Below are positions 49,084 to 57,922 of a stretch of DNA of 64,000 nucleotides, piece after piece. The notes below the pieces were generated by a model. It did not search any database. It saw nothing but the letters and a program-made list of their open reading frames with translations, and had not been told where the DNA came from. The stretch is from Gemmatimonas aurantiaca (GTDB lineage Bacteria; Gemmatimonadota; Gemmatimonadetes; Gemmatimonadales; Gemmatimonadaceae). The position numbers and the translations under genes were made by a program. The stretch is from positions 806,001 through 870,000 of the forward strand of contig NZ_JBBCJO010000005.1 in the NCBI RefSeq assembly GCF_037190085.1, given 5' to 3'. Position 1 is the stretch's first letter; every line of letters begins with the position of its first letter.

Positions 49084-49456
49084 GCGGCGGCTATCGGGAA
49101 GATCAGGGCAAGCCGTGGGTTTGATGGGCGCCCTGCGGGCGCGATACCGGCAGGATGAACAGCAGGATACCTGCAGGATAGTCCTGTGCGGCGAGCAGGC
49201 GATGTCGCGTGGCGGACAGGTGGATTTTTGAGTTGAACTGCGGGGAAACAACGGTTGTGAGGAGACCACACGACCGTTGTCCCGTAGTTCATTTCAAGAA
49301 AATCCAACTATCCCCCACGCGACGTCCTCATCGCCCACACTGGACCAATCCTGCTTTTATCCGGCAGTTCACCCTGCCGGTATCGCCGCCGCAGGCGGCC
49401 CCGGAACAGCCAGCGAGTCACCCCGAACTGGCCGCCCCGCGATCCACACCGACCAA
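49084..49456. other. 373-bp convergent intergenic region holding palindromic element B
   Basis: Between the propeller lipoprotein and the EEP nuclease gene. Apart from element B (49126-49401) only short flanks remain. GAGTCACCCC recurs here at 49415-49424, as near copy A. Confidence 0.65.
49126..49401. repeat. Palindromic MITE-like element, copy B (276 bp)
   Basis: Near-identical direct-orientation copy of 46612-46885, with two extra T (in runs GATTTTT and GCTTTTATCC) and two substitutions. Same full-length palindromic architecture. The near identity indicates recent spread or gene conversion. Confidence 0.9.
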
Positions 49457-51058
49457 TCACCGCACCAAATCCGTCACCACGATGAGGTGATCGCTCACCC
49501 GCGCGAAGGTCTCGCGTGTCATCCCCAGCCGCGCGAGTACCCGATCGCTGAGGTCATCGGTGGTGAACACGAATCCTCCGCGCTGACGAAAGCCCCTGAA
49601 GAATGTGAAGTCCAACCGGCCTGGCGCGAACTGCGCCCCCAGGGCGCTCTTCCACGTGACCAGCGATTGTTCACCCAATCGTTCGGCATGACTCGCTGTC
49701 ATGTCCGGCGCATCGAACAGCCCCTGGCTCAGCAGTCTCACCGAGCGATAGCTGCCCACCGGATTGAAATCGCCCGCAATCACCAGTGGGAATGCACCAC
49801 GTCTCGCCTGCTCCGCTCGCACATACCGACGGATGGCCTGGGCCTGCAACACCCGCAGATTGTCGTGCACACTGCCGGCATATCCACCACTCTGCAGATC
49901 CAGTGGCACGAACATCACTTCCGTGCCGTTCATATCCACCCACGCGCCCACACTGGAGATCTGCGCGGCCTGCTCGATGTCGATGAGCCGATGACCGGCG
50001 GCAGGCGTGAGACGACGCAGACTGTCCAGCGCACCATCGACATAGTGCATGGACATCATGTCCTCCACCGGACGGATGGCATGCCCCCGTGTGGCCACGA
50101 CCGTGCGCTGTCGTCCACCACTGCGCGCGAGCACGAACTGCCAGGGGCCGAGCGCACGCAGCGCCGGCAGGTCGAAGAATTGCCGCAGGAAATCGGGCGT
50201 CACCTGCTCGTGCACTTCGTCCAGCATCAACACATCGGGCATCACCGCCGCCAGCAGACGGGCATGCATCTCGGGCTTCCCGAACGATCCCTCGGAGACG
50301 TTCCACTGCGCCACACGCAATGTGCCGGCCACCGGCGCGGGAATCGTATCGCTGCGTGGTCGCGGTGTCGTCGCCACAGCGGTGCGCAGACGATACGAGA
50401 CCGTGGACGATCGATGCACCACCGAATCCATCGTCACGAATACCGGCGTGATGGTGATGGCACCATCCAGATGACCGAGACGGCCCTGCGGCAATCGTGC
50501 GATGCGGAGTTCGAATCGATCGGACGCCCAGGTGGGCAGCGCCACCATGTCGAGGGCATAGGGCGAGAGAAACGCACCAAGGCCTCCCGCCGTGACCGGA
50601 CGCAAGGCAAACCCCGCGCCGCGCGGGCCGGCCTGCACTTTGTCCAACCGCGAAAAATCCACGGCAAAATCCACGTCCGGCACACCGTACACTGTGTGCC
50701 CGGCTCCACCTGCAGGGCCGGTGTGAAACAGCAGGTGCAATGTGCCCGGCATGGCCTGCAGGTTCACACTGTCGCGAAATGCAAGCGACAGATACAGATA
50801 GTGCGGACTGTCCACTGCCCACATGGCCACGAGTGGCGAAGCATTCCCTCGCGGCAGGATGGGCGCCACGCGTTGCCAATCGGAGAACTCTCCGTCGAGC
50901 ATCACCGGTTCTGTCAGTGACGCCGAAACGCCTCCCTCGCGCGACATTCCGGCATCACGCGCTTTGGCGTCACTCGCCTGGACACCATGCCTCGCGCAGG
51001 CCGCCGGAAGCATCAGCACGACGACCAGCATGGCAACCCGCACCATGGCACGGATCAC
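49457..51058 (-). CDS. Endonuclease/exonuclease/phosphatase (EEP) lipoprotein
   Basis: 533 aa. Lipobox LPAAC (Cys21). The first half looks like a carbohydrate-binding-type beta domain (LDGEFSDWQRVAPI, PHYLYLSLAFRD). The second half (about 245-533) is an EEP domain: LRVAQWNVSEG, DVLMLDEV with the metal-binding Glu, VIAGDFNPVGS and SDHLIVVTD with the catalytic His. It may be an extracellular nuclease or phosphodiesterase. Start overlaps the stop of the S41 peptidase (ATGA). Last gene of the prfA operon. Confidence 0.85.
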   Translation of the reverse strand: MIRAMVRVAMLVVVLMLPAACARHGVQASDAKARDAGMSREGGVSASLTEPVMLDGEFSDWQRVAPILPRGNASPLVAMWAVDSPHYLYLSLAFRDSVNLQAMPGTLHLLFHTGPAGGAGHTVYGVPDVDFAVDFSRLDKVQAGPRGAGFALRPVTAGGLGAFLSPYALDMVALPTWASDRFELRIARLPQGRLGHLDGAITITPVFVTMDSVVHRSSTVSYRLRTAVATTPRPRSDTIPAPVAGTLRVAQWNVSEGSFGKPEMHARLLAAVMPDVLMLDEVHEQVTPDFLRQFFDLPALRALGPWQFVLARSGGRQRTVVATRGHAIRPVEDMMSMHYVDGALDSLRRLTPAAGHRLIDIEQAAQISSVGAWVDMNGTEVMFVPLDLQSGGYAGSVHDNLRVLQAQAIRRYVRAEQARRGAFPLVIAGDFNPVGSYRSVRLLSQGLFDAPDMTASHAERLGEQSLVTWKSALGAQFAPGRLDFTFFRGFRQRGGFVFTTDDLSDRVLARLGMTRETFARVSDHLIVVTDLVR

Positions 51059-52716
51059 GGTCGTACCGGCACCGTGACCGTCGGCTTCTCCAGGTTGCCG
51101 AACACATCGCGTGGAGTACGCGCCGCCTGCAGAATGCTCGCTGCCCGCTGCAGCGCGGCGTCGTCCTGCGTGCGGCGCAGAAATTCCGCTTCACTGCCGA
51201 AGGCCACACGGGTCATCTCGTATCCCAGCGAGCGTGACACCCACGGCGTCGCCGCATCGAACACCGCGCGCGGCGGCGCCACCTTGCGCCGTTCGAGTTC
51301 GGCATAGACCGAATTGAGCATCTCGATCGTGACCGGATCGCCTGGGGACTTGATAGTGCGACGCTCCAACTGTGCCTGGCGGGCCAGCGCATCCCGATAG
51401 GCGCCGAGGTTCTTGCCCATGGCCCGGGCCAGCGCCTGTACCGGCAGCGGCAACACGGTGTCGCCGACGATCACATCGGGCGTGATGCCACCACCACCGA
51501 ACACCGTGCGGCCGGCATCGGTGCGGTACCGCGGCTTGATCGTGTCCGGCAGCGACACCAGGCCGGTATCCAGTTCGGGCTCGCCGTCGGCGTCCACCGA
51601 CGGCGCGCGATTGATGCCGCGCCCGAGTGGCGTGTACCAGCGCGCAATGGTGAGACGCAACGCCCCGCCCGATGACAGCGGATACACGTTCTGTGCACTG
51701 CCCTTGCCGAAGCTCGTCATGCCCACCACGATGGCGCGGTCGTGATCCTGCAGCGCACCGGCCACGATCTCCGAGGCGCTCGCACTCGATCGGTCGAGCA
51801 GCACCGCCAGCGGCAGCGTGGGCCAGCGCTGCGGCATCGAATCGGTGTACGTCTGACTCGCCGAGCCCGGACGCCCGCGCAATTGCACGATGCTCTGTCC
51901 ACGATCAAGGAACAACTCGGCCACCGCCACACCCTGTTCGAGCAGACCGCCGGGATTGCCCCGCAGATCCATCACCAGCGCACGGGCACCGAGATGCACG
52001 ACCGAATCCACGGCCATCCGCAGTTCGTCGGCGGTCTGCGCGCTGAACACGTTCACATCGACATACCCCACACCGTTCGGCAGCAGCGCCACGCGCTGCA
52101 CGGCGCGCAGATGCACCTTGTCGCGCACGATCGAAAACGGGATGTGCTGATCACCGCGCTCGACGAGAAAATTCACCGCCGTGCCCTGGGGTCCGCGCAC
52201 CACCCGCGAGACTTCATCACGGGTCCAGCCACGCGTCGACTCCTTTCCGATCTGCACGATACGGTCGCCGGCCAGAATGCCCGCCCGTTCCGAGGGCCCG
52301 CCGTTGATGGGTTCGAGCACCACCGGCCAACCATCACGGATGTCGATCTGCAAGCCGATCCCCGCGTACGTGCCGCTGATCTGCTCGTTCAGACGCCGCA
52401 GGCGATCCTCGGCCAGGTACGTCGTGTACGGATCACCGAGTTCACGCAGCATGCCTGCCACGGCCTTGTCATACAGCTCATCGGCACCGAGAGAGTCCAC
52501 GTAGCGCTGCGAGATCATCGCCGCGACCTGATCGAACAGGCGCGCTCCGCCCAGAGGCTCGCGTGACGGCTGTTCGGCGGCGGTGAGCTGTCGCCCGGCC
52601 CACCATGCGCCAAGCGAGAGCAACCCGACAAAAAACGTCGCGGCAGCCACGGCGCGAACGCGGCGGGGCTGCGTACGCGAGGGGGAGGGGGGCGTATCAG
52701 GAAGGATTTCCGGCAT
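51055..52716 (-). CDS. S41-family C-terminal processing peptidase
   Basis: 553 aa from ATG 52716. A membrane anchor (about 22-41) is followed by a PDZ domain (GIGLQIDIRDGWPVVLEPINGG) and the peptidase with Ser313 (SSASASEIVAG) and Lys338 (SFGKGSAQ) 25 residues later, the catalytic dyad of CtpA. It cleaves tails of periplasmic proteins or peptidoglycan enzymes. About 150 C-terminal residues are an added helical domain. The frame is open further upstream to 52839 but that runs into tmk. 47 bp after the tmk stop. Confidence 0.92.
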   Translation of the reverse strand: MPEILPDTPPSPSRTQPRRVRAVAAATFFVGLLSLGAWWAGRQLTAAEQPSREPLGGARLFDQVAAMISQRYVDSLGADELYDKAVAGMLRELGDPYTTYLAEDRLRRLNEQISGTYAGIGLQIDIRDGWPVVLEPINGGPSERAGILAGDRIVQIGKESTRGWTRDEVSRVVRGPQGTAVNFLVERGDQHIPFSIVRDKVHLRAVQRVALLPNGVGYVDVNVFSAQTADELRMAVDSVVHLGARALVMDLRGNPGGLLEQGVAVAELFLDRGQSIVQLRGRPGSASQTYTDSMPQRWPTLPLAVLLDRSSASASEIVAGALQDHDRAIVVGMTSFGKGSAQNVYPLSSGGALRLTIARWYTPLGRGINRAPSVDADGEPELDTGLVSLPDTIKPRYRTDAGRTVFGGGGITPDVIVGDTVLPLPVQALARAMGKNLGAYRDALARQAQLERRTIKSPGDPVTIEMLNSVYAELERRKVAPPRAVFDAATPWVSRSLGYEMTRVAFGSEAEFLRRTQDDAALQRAASILQAARTPRDVFGNLEKPTVTVPVRP

Positions 52717-52763
52717 GTATCGATGTATCAGCGTATCGTCGGCGTATCGGGCAGCATATCGTG

Positions 52764-53492
52764 TCAGCGCGAATGCAGCAGTGCGGTGGCCGCGGCGGCG
52801 AAACGCGCGGGCCAACGCTGTACGAGAGCTTCGAGACATCGCACGGTGACGGCGTCGATGTCACCATGCGCGGGCACGGACACCACCGGGCCGATCTCCG
52901 GGTGGGCTTCCTGCCAGGCAGGCGACAACGCGGCCTCGAACGCATCACGCACACGTTCGTGGAACGGGGCATCCTCCTGTTCCATGCGATCGACGGGGCC
53001 GCGCGCCTGCATGCGATGCATCGCCATCTCGAGCGGCACGTTCAGCAGCAGGGTGAGGTCGGGCGCCCGGTCTCCGGTGGCCAGCGCATTCACACTGCGC
53101 AACGCATCCAGCGGCAATCCGCGTCCCGCACCCTGGTAGGCATACGTGGACAGCAGAAACCGATCGACCAGCACTACGGCACCACGCGCGAGTGCCGGCT
53201 CCACCACCTCGTGCACCAGCTGCGCGCGCGATGCGGCAAAGAGCAGCGCCTCCGTGGTGGGCATCAGCGACGACGTGGGATCGAGCAGCAGCGCCCGGAT
53301 GGCATCGCCAGCCGACGTCCCACCCGGCTCCCGCACGGCCATCACATCGTGGCCCACCGCGCGCAGCGTGGACGCGAGACGATTCCACTGTGTCGTCTTT
53401 CCCACACCCTCACCACCCTCGAGCACCACGAAGAGTCCCCGCACCGACTCCACGGCGCCGTCCTGCTCCGTCTCCGGATCCACCGCTCTCAT
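52764..53492 (-). CDS. tmk: Thymidylate kinase
   Basis: 242 aa from ATG 53492, a little longer than the usual ~210. P-loop GGEGVGKTT (26-34), REPGGTSAGDAIR, the DRF motif in VDRFLLSTYAYQGAGRGL, and DRMEQED in the LID region. Makes dTDP from dTMP. Ten bases after the ylbF-like gene, in the prfA-prmC operon. Confidence 0.95.
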   Translation of the reverse strand: MRAVDPETEQDGAVESVRGLFVVLEGGEGVGKTTQWNRLASTLRAVGHDVMAVREPGGTSAGDAIRALLLDPTSSLMPTTEALLFAASRAQLVHEVVEPALARGAVVLVDRFLLSTYAYQGAGRGLPLDALRSVNALATGDRAPDLTLLLNVPLEMAMHRMQARGPVDRMEQEDAPFHERVRDAFEAALSPAWQEAHPEIGPVVSVPAHGDIDAVTVRCLEALVQRWPARFAAAATALLHSR

Positions 53493-53502
53493 GCCGCAGC
53501 GT

Positions 53503-53853
53503 TCAGCCGAGGATGATCTGGCTGGTCGCACCCACGCGGATCCCGTCGGCGATCCACTGGTTCACCCGCAACATGAGCTTGTCGAAATTGTCCTGCGCCG
53601 AGATGGCCAGTTGGTAGGTGCTGTTGCGCTGCACCTGCTGAAAGAGCTCTTCCAACTGTTGCTGCATTTCGAGCGTCGGCTCTTCACCGCGGACGTCCAT
53701 GGCCTGCGCGTCCTGCCGGATCTTCTCCATCTGCTGCAGGAGCGTCGTGGCTTCGCGATCGTTGTTGAGCGCGTCGCTCGAACGCTTGACGGCTTTGTAT
53801 TCGTCGCTCTGGCCGATCATGCGGCCGAGTTCCTTCGCCTTGTCTTCCAGCAT
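53503..53853 (-). CDS. YlbF/YmcA-family (DUF964) protein
   Basis: 116 aa from ATG 53853, where AGGAGG sits eight bases upstream. Fully helical: MLEDKAKELGRMIGQSDEYKAVKRSS, then NNDREATTLLQQMEKIRQDAQAM and SAQDNFDKLMLRVNQWI, as in YlbF/YmcA, which in Bacillus form a complex that controls mRNA processing by RNase Y. That role has not been shown outside Firmicutes. It lies between prmC and tmk. Confidence 0.85.
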   Translation of the reverse strand: MLEDKAKELGRMIGQSDEYKAVKRSSDALNNDREATTLLQQMEKIRQDAQAMDVRGEEPTLEMQQQLEELFQQVQRNSTYQLAISAQDNFDKLMLRVNQWIADGIRVGATSQIILG

Positions 53854-53911
53854 GAATCCGGCCTCCTGGCCGTGAATGAAATCGATGAGATATCTGAGAT
53901 ATCGATGAAGT

Positions 53912-54865
53912 TCAGGATCCGCGACGGGCGACGAGCACCCGCTCGCGACCACTCAGATCGGCGATCACCTGCACGGCCTCGAATCCGGACTGCTCCGCGA
54001 GGACCGCGGTCTGCCGCGCCCGCCGGGCATCGAGTTCGAGCACGATCCATCCGCCGGGTTCGAGGATGCGAGGCGCCCCGGAGAGCAACGCCTGATATCT
54101 CGCCATACCCTGCTCCGCGGCAAATAGCGCCACGGGAGGTTCCCAGTCGCGCACACTCGCCGGCAGAGCCCCGGCTTCGTCATACGCAATGTACGGCGGG
54201 TTGGAGACGAGCACACGGGCGTGCGCATTACCAAGCGGTGAATTCTCCGGCTGCGCCTCGTCGAACGGGGCGAGATCGGCGCCGGCCACGAACGCCACCG
54301 GCGCCGCCCCCGGATACGCCGCGGCCACACGGACCGCGTTCGCCCGCGCCACGTCCAGCGCGTCCGATGAAATATCCGTGGCGATGACCCGATCGAAGCG
54401 CCCCTCGCAGGCAAGGCTCAGGGCAATGGCGCCCGACCCGGTTCCGATGTCCACGGCAATGCCGCCGGGGCGGTCGGCCGTCACGCGCAGCGCTTCGCCC
54501 ACGACCACCTCGGTCTCCGGTCGCGGGATCAGGACCCGCCGGTCCACCGCCAGCACGAGTTCCCGAAACGCCGCCGTGCCCACCGCGTACGCCAGCGGTT
54601 CACCGGCTCCACGCCGCGCCAGCGCGCGGTCCACGCGCGCCACGGCATCGTCCTCCAGTACGGCATCCTCCATCATCCGATGAACGAGCGCCGCCGGCGT
54701 GACACCCAGCACGGCCGACACGAGCCAGCGCGCCTCCTGCGATGGCGAAACGGTGGTCTCCTCGCGTTCCGCCAGTGCGGCCTGCGAGGTCGCCAGCGAC
54801 TGCGTCAGTGACTGCGTCAGTGATGTCGTGACCCGGGCCAGCACTGCCCGCAACGACTCAGCCAC
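53912..54865 (-). CDS. prmC: Peptide chain release factor N5-glutamine methyltransferase
   Basis: 317 aa. An N-terminal helical domain is followed by a Rossmann SAM domain: VDIGTGSGAIALSLA is the SAM motif and VSNPPYIAYDEAG carries the NPPY active-site motif that holds the Gln of GGQ. It methylates the Gln of RF1/RF2. The first residues contain a TTSLTQSLTQSLATSQ repeat, encoded by a small direct repeat. Overlaps prfA by eight bases. Confidence 0.95.
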   Translation of the reverse strand: MAESLRAVLARVTTSLTQSLTQSLATSQAALAEREETTVSPSQEARWLVSAVLGVTPAALVHRMMEDAVLEDDAVARVDRALARRGAGEPLAYAVGTAAFRELVLAVDRRVLIPRPETEVVVGEALRVTADRPGGIAVDIGTGSGAIALSLACEGRFDRVIATDISSDALDVARANAVRVAAAYPGAAPVAFVAGADLAPFDEAQPENSPLGNAHARVLVSNPPYIAYDEAGALPASVRDWEPPVALFAAEQGMARYQALLSGAPRILEPGGWIVLELDARRARQTAVLAEQSGFEAVQVIADLSGRERVLVARRGS

Positions 54866-55928
54866 TCAGCTTCTCTTCCGCGTTGGCCAGGGCCAGTGCA
54901 TCGAGGAACGGACCGATATCGCCGTTCATGACACTGTCGATGTCGTACAGCGTGAGCCCGACCCGATGATCCGTCACCCGCCCCTGCGGGAAGTTGTAGG
55001 TGCGGATCTTCGCCGACCGATCGCCGGTGGAGACCTGCGACTTGCGCATGCGCGAACGTTCGGCCTCCTGCTCCGACAGACGCAGATCGAGCAGTCGCGC
55101 ACGCAGTACGTCCATGGCCTTGGCCTTGTTCTGCAACTGTGACTTCTGATCCTGCTGCGACACCACGATGCCGGTGGGAATGTGCGTGATGCGCACTGCG
55201 GAGTCGGTGGTGTTCACGCTCTGCCCACCGGGCCCCGACGAACGGAACACGTCGATGCGCAGATCCTTCTCGTCGATGCGCATGTCCACCTCCTCGGCTT
55301 CCGGCAACACGGCCACCGTGGCCGCCGACGTGTGGATGCGCCCCTGGGATTCCGTGGCCGGTACACGTTGTACCCGATGAACACCTGATTCCCAGCGCAG
55401 AATGCCGAAGACGCCGTCGCCCGCCACCTTGAACACGGACTCCTTCACGCCACCCAGTGTCCCCTCCGACCAGGAGATCGGCTCGATGCGCCAGCCGCGC
55501 CGTTCGATGAACCGGGTATACATGCGCAGCAGGTCGCCGGCAAAAAGACCGGCCTCGTCCCCGCCCGTTCCCGCCCGGATTTCCACGATGGCCGGACGGT
55601 CGTCGAGCGGATCCCGCGGAATGAGCAGGGGCAACAGGGCCTTCTCCAGCCCCTCACGCTCCTCCTCCAGCCGGGTCACTTCGGCCCGGGCCTCGGCGGC
55701 AAAATCGGGATCGTCGCCGCCCGCGAGTTCGCGGGCTTCGGTCAGCTCCTGCTCGGCCTTCTGGAGTCGCGTCGCCTTGGCGACGACCTGGGCGAGGCGG
55801 TGGTGCTCACGACCAAGCTCGGCCAGACGGGGCGCATCCTTCGTCGTCTCCGGATCGGCGAGGAGCTGCTCCACTTCGGTGGCGCGTTGCAGCGCCTCGG
55901 CCATTCGGTCGTGAAGGTGATTCAGCAT
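54858..55928 (-). CDS. prfA: Peptide chain release factor 1
   Basis: 356 aa, standard length. GGQ at 234-236 (SSGPGGQSVNTTDSAVRI), HRVQRVPATESQGRIHTS with the PAT tripeptide that reads UAA/UAG in RF1, and LNHLHDRMAEAL at the N-terminus. First gene of the minus-strand operon through prmC, ylbF-like, tmk, S41 and EEP. Confidence 0.97.
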   Translation of the reverse strand: MLNHLHDRMAEALQRATEVEQLLADPETTKDAPRLAELGREHHRLAQVVAKATRLQKAEQELTEARELAGGDDPDFAAEARAEVTRLEEEREGLEKALLPLLIPRDPLDDRPAIVEIRAGTGGDEAGLFAGDLLRMYTRFIERRGWRIEPISWSEGTLGGVKESVFKVAGDGVFGILRWESGVHRVQRVPATESQGRIHTSAATVAVLPEAEEVDMRIDEKDLRIDVFRSSGPGGQSVNTTDSAVRITHIPTGIVVSQQDQKSQLQNKAKAMDVLRARLLDLRLSEQEAERSRMRKSQVSTGDRSAKIRTYNFPQGRVTDHRVGLTLYDIDSVMNGDIGPFLDALALANAEEKLSG

Positions 55929-56075
55929 ACTGGGATGGAATTCGTGATATCGGTCACGGCGGACCGACGGCCCCTGCGGTTAGGTATAAGTCGGTCGTTA
56001 CCGACACCCCCTGTCGCGGATCCGTCTGCAGACTGCGGGTATCACAGAAAGATACACGACACGAGGTGATTACAT

Positions 56076-56810
56076 ATGGTGACCTTCGGCTCTCCCCCAC
56101 TCCGTATGACGCCCCCCACCATGAGCGTCTCGCTCGAACGCATCACGGATTTCCTCTCCACGGTCCCGCTGTTCCGGGAGCTGGAGCGGTCGGCGGTGCG
56201 TGGCTTCGCCGAGGTGACACGTGAGCAGCGCTTTGCAAAAGGTGCGCTCATCGTCTCGGAGGGCGATGCGGGTGACGCCCTGTACGTCGTTCGCTCCGGT
56301 GAGGTGAAGGTCGTCCTGGTGGGTGACGACGGTCGCGAGGTGATCCTCCAGGTGCTCGGGGTGGGCGATCACTTCGGTGAACTGGCGCTCATCGACGGGC
56401 GTCCGCGCTCCGCCCACGTCGTGGCGACCCATGCTTCCAGCCTGCTGGTGCTGCGCCGTCCCGAATTCCGCCGCCAGGTGGAACAGAATCCCAAGGTGGC
56501 CTGGGAGCTGATGGTGGAGCTGTCGCGCCGGCTGCGTCAGGCAGACGGCACTATCGGCAGTCTGGTGCTGCTGGATGTCCCGGGCCGCGTAGCCAAGGTT
56601 CTGCTCGAACATGCGACACCGGGCGAACCGGCCTCGCTGGTCAAGCAGCTCACGCATCAGACCATCGCCCAGATGATCGGGGCCAGCCGGGAGACGGTGT
56701 CCCGCGCGATGTCGGAGTTCCAGGATCAGGAGATGATCATGGTGCAACGTCGCGTGGTGACCATCGTCAATCGCGCGGCGCTGGAAGCCAGGGCCCGCCC
56801 CCGCGCCTGA
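56076..56810 (+). CDS. Crp/Fnr-family transcriptional regulator
   Basis: 244 aa from ATG 56076, which has GAGGTGA six bases upstream. A cyclic-nucleotide-binding domain (about 25-140) with FGELALIDGRPRSAHVVAT in place of the CRP FGELALIYGTPRAATV motif, so a cNMP-like ligand pocket is plausible. HTH_Crp near 190-215 (LTHQTIAQMIGASRETVSRAM). No Fnr-type Cys cluster. Targets unknown. Divergent from prfA (147-bp gap). Confidence 0.92.
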   Translation: MVTFGSPPLRMTPPTMSVSLERITDFLSTVPLFRELERSAVRGFAEVTREQRFAKGALIVSEGDAGDALYVVRSGEVKVVLVGDDGREVILQVLGVGDHFGELALIDGRPRSAHVVATHASSLLVLRRPEFRRQVEQNPKVAWELMVELSRRLRQADGTIGSLVLLDVPGRVAKVLLEHATPGEPASLVKQLTHQTIAQMIGASRETVSRAMSEFQDQEMIMVQRRVVTIVNRAALEARARPRA

Positions 56811-56890
56811 CCGGCCGGGGCTGGGCCATGGGAATGCCATGGTCCCGGTGACCCCGCGTTCGTCCACCGTGGTTGTCCTCGCGCCTCGCG

Positions 56891-57838
56891 ATGCCTGACT
56901 CCGCCTCTCCTTCCTCGTCATCGGCCGAAGACGGTCCGCGCGCGCGTGTGCGCTTCTGGGGCACACGCGGCACGTGTGCGTCTCCGGGACCGCGCACCGT
57001 CCGGTACGGGGGCAACACGCCCTGCGTGGAAGTGCGGGCCAATGGCGGGCCCACACTCGTGCTCGATGCGGGCACGGGTATCCGTGCCCTGGGACAGCAC
57101 CTGCAGTCCCGGTTGAAAGCCACGCCGGTGCCGGACATGCCGGCGTCGAATCCCGGTCCACAGGACCAGGCGATCCATCTGTTCCTCACACACCGGCACG
57201 CGGACCATGTGATGGGGCTTCCCCACTTCGCGCCGCTGCATTCGCGTTCACGGAGTGTGCACGTGCGCTGCGGGGACGGCGATTGTCCGACGCTCACCCA
57301 GTTCGTGTCTTCGCTGGTGAGTCCACCGTTGTTTCCCTATGTGGACGGACTGGCCGGACAACTGCTGGTGCACGAGTGGCCCACGGGTGAGGTGAGCGTG
57401 GGGACATTCCGTGTGCATCGGTTCAACGCCAATCATCCCGGTGGTGCGGCCATCATTCGCGTCGACGATGCCACCGGACCGATCATGGCCTATGCGCCGG
57501 ACAATGAACTGGCCCTGCACGCCACCCAGGCCGAGCATGTGGAATGGCTGGCGGGCCTGCGTGATTTCCTGAATGGCGTTCCGTTGCTCGTGCACGACGC
57601 GATGTACCGGCCGGACGAACTCACCCGTCACGCCGGGTGGGGGCATTCATCGGATATGGAAGCGGTGCAACTCGCCATGGACTGCGGCGTGCAGACACTG
57701 GCCCTCTTCCATCATCATCCGGATCGTGATGACGATGCGATCGAACGCATCGTGGACGAAGCGCGGCATCATCTGCTCGAACGGAAGTCGCCGCTGCGGA
57801 CACTGGCCGCCTGGGAAGGGCTGACGCTCTCGGTGTAG
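56891..57838 (+). CDS. MBL-fold hydrolase (cyclic phosphodiesterase-like)
   Basis: 315 aa from ATG 56891. FWGTRGTCASPGPRTVRYGGNTPCVEV is typical of the PDE/RNase Z-like MBL subfamily, and LTHRHADHVMG supplies the HxHxDH metal motif; later His and Asp ligands follow in NANHPGG, HDAMY and HSSDM. Possible cyclic-nucleotide phosphodiesterase. It follows the Crp-type gene by 80 bp on the same strand, which would fit turnover of the regulator's ligand, but that is inference. Confidence 0.82.
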   Translation: MPDSASPSSSSAEDGPRARVRFWGTRGTCASPGPRTVRYGGNTPCVEVRANGGPTLVLDAGTGIRALGQHLQSRLKATPVPDMPASNPGPQDQAIHLFLTHRHADHVMGLPHFAPLHSRSRSVHVRCGDGDCPTLTQFVSSLVSPPLFPYVDGLAGQLLVHEWPTGEVSVGTFRVHRFNANHPGGAAIIRVDDATGPIMAYAPDNELALHATQAEHVEWLAGLRDFLNGVPLLVHDAMYRPDELTRHAGWGHSSDMEAVQLAMDCGVQTLALFHHHPDRDDDAIERIVDEARHHLLERKSPLRTLAAWEGLTLSV

Positions 57839-57922
57839 CGCGTCGTGCGTCAATAGAGCATCAATAGGACGTCATACATGGCATACATTGGCACACATGC
57901 ATGGCGCGTCACGCACAGCGCC

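Noticed and set aside
57839..57922. Bidirectional terminator between the MBL gene and hyuB
   Set aside because: Only scattered complementary words; no stable stem or T-run.
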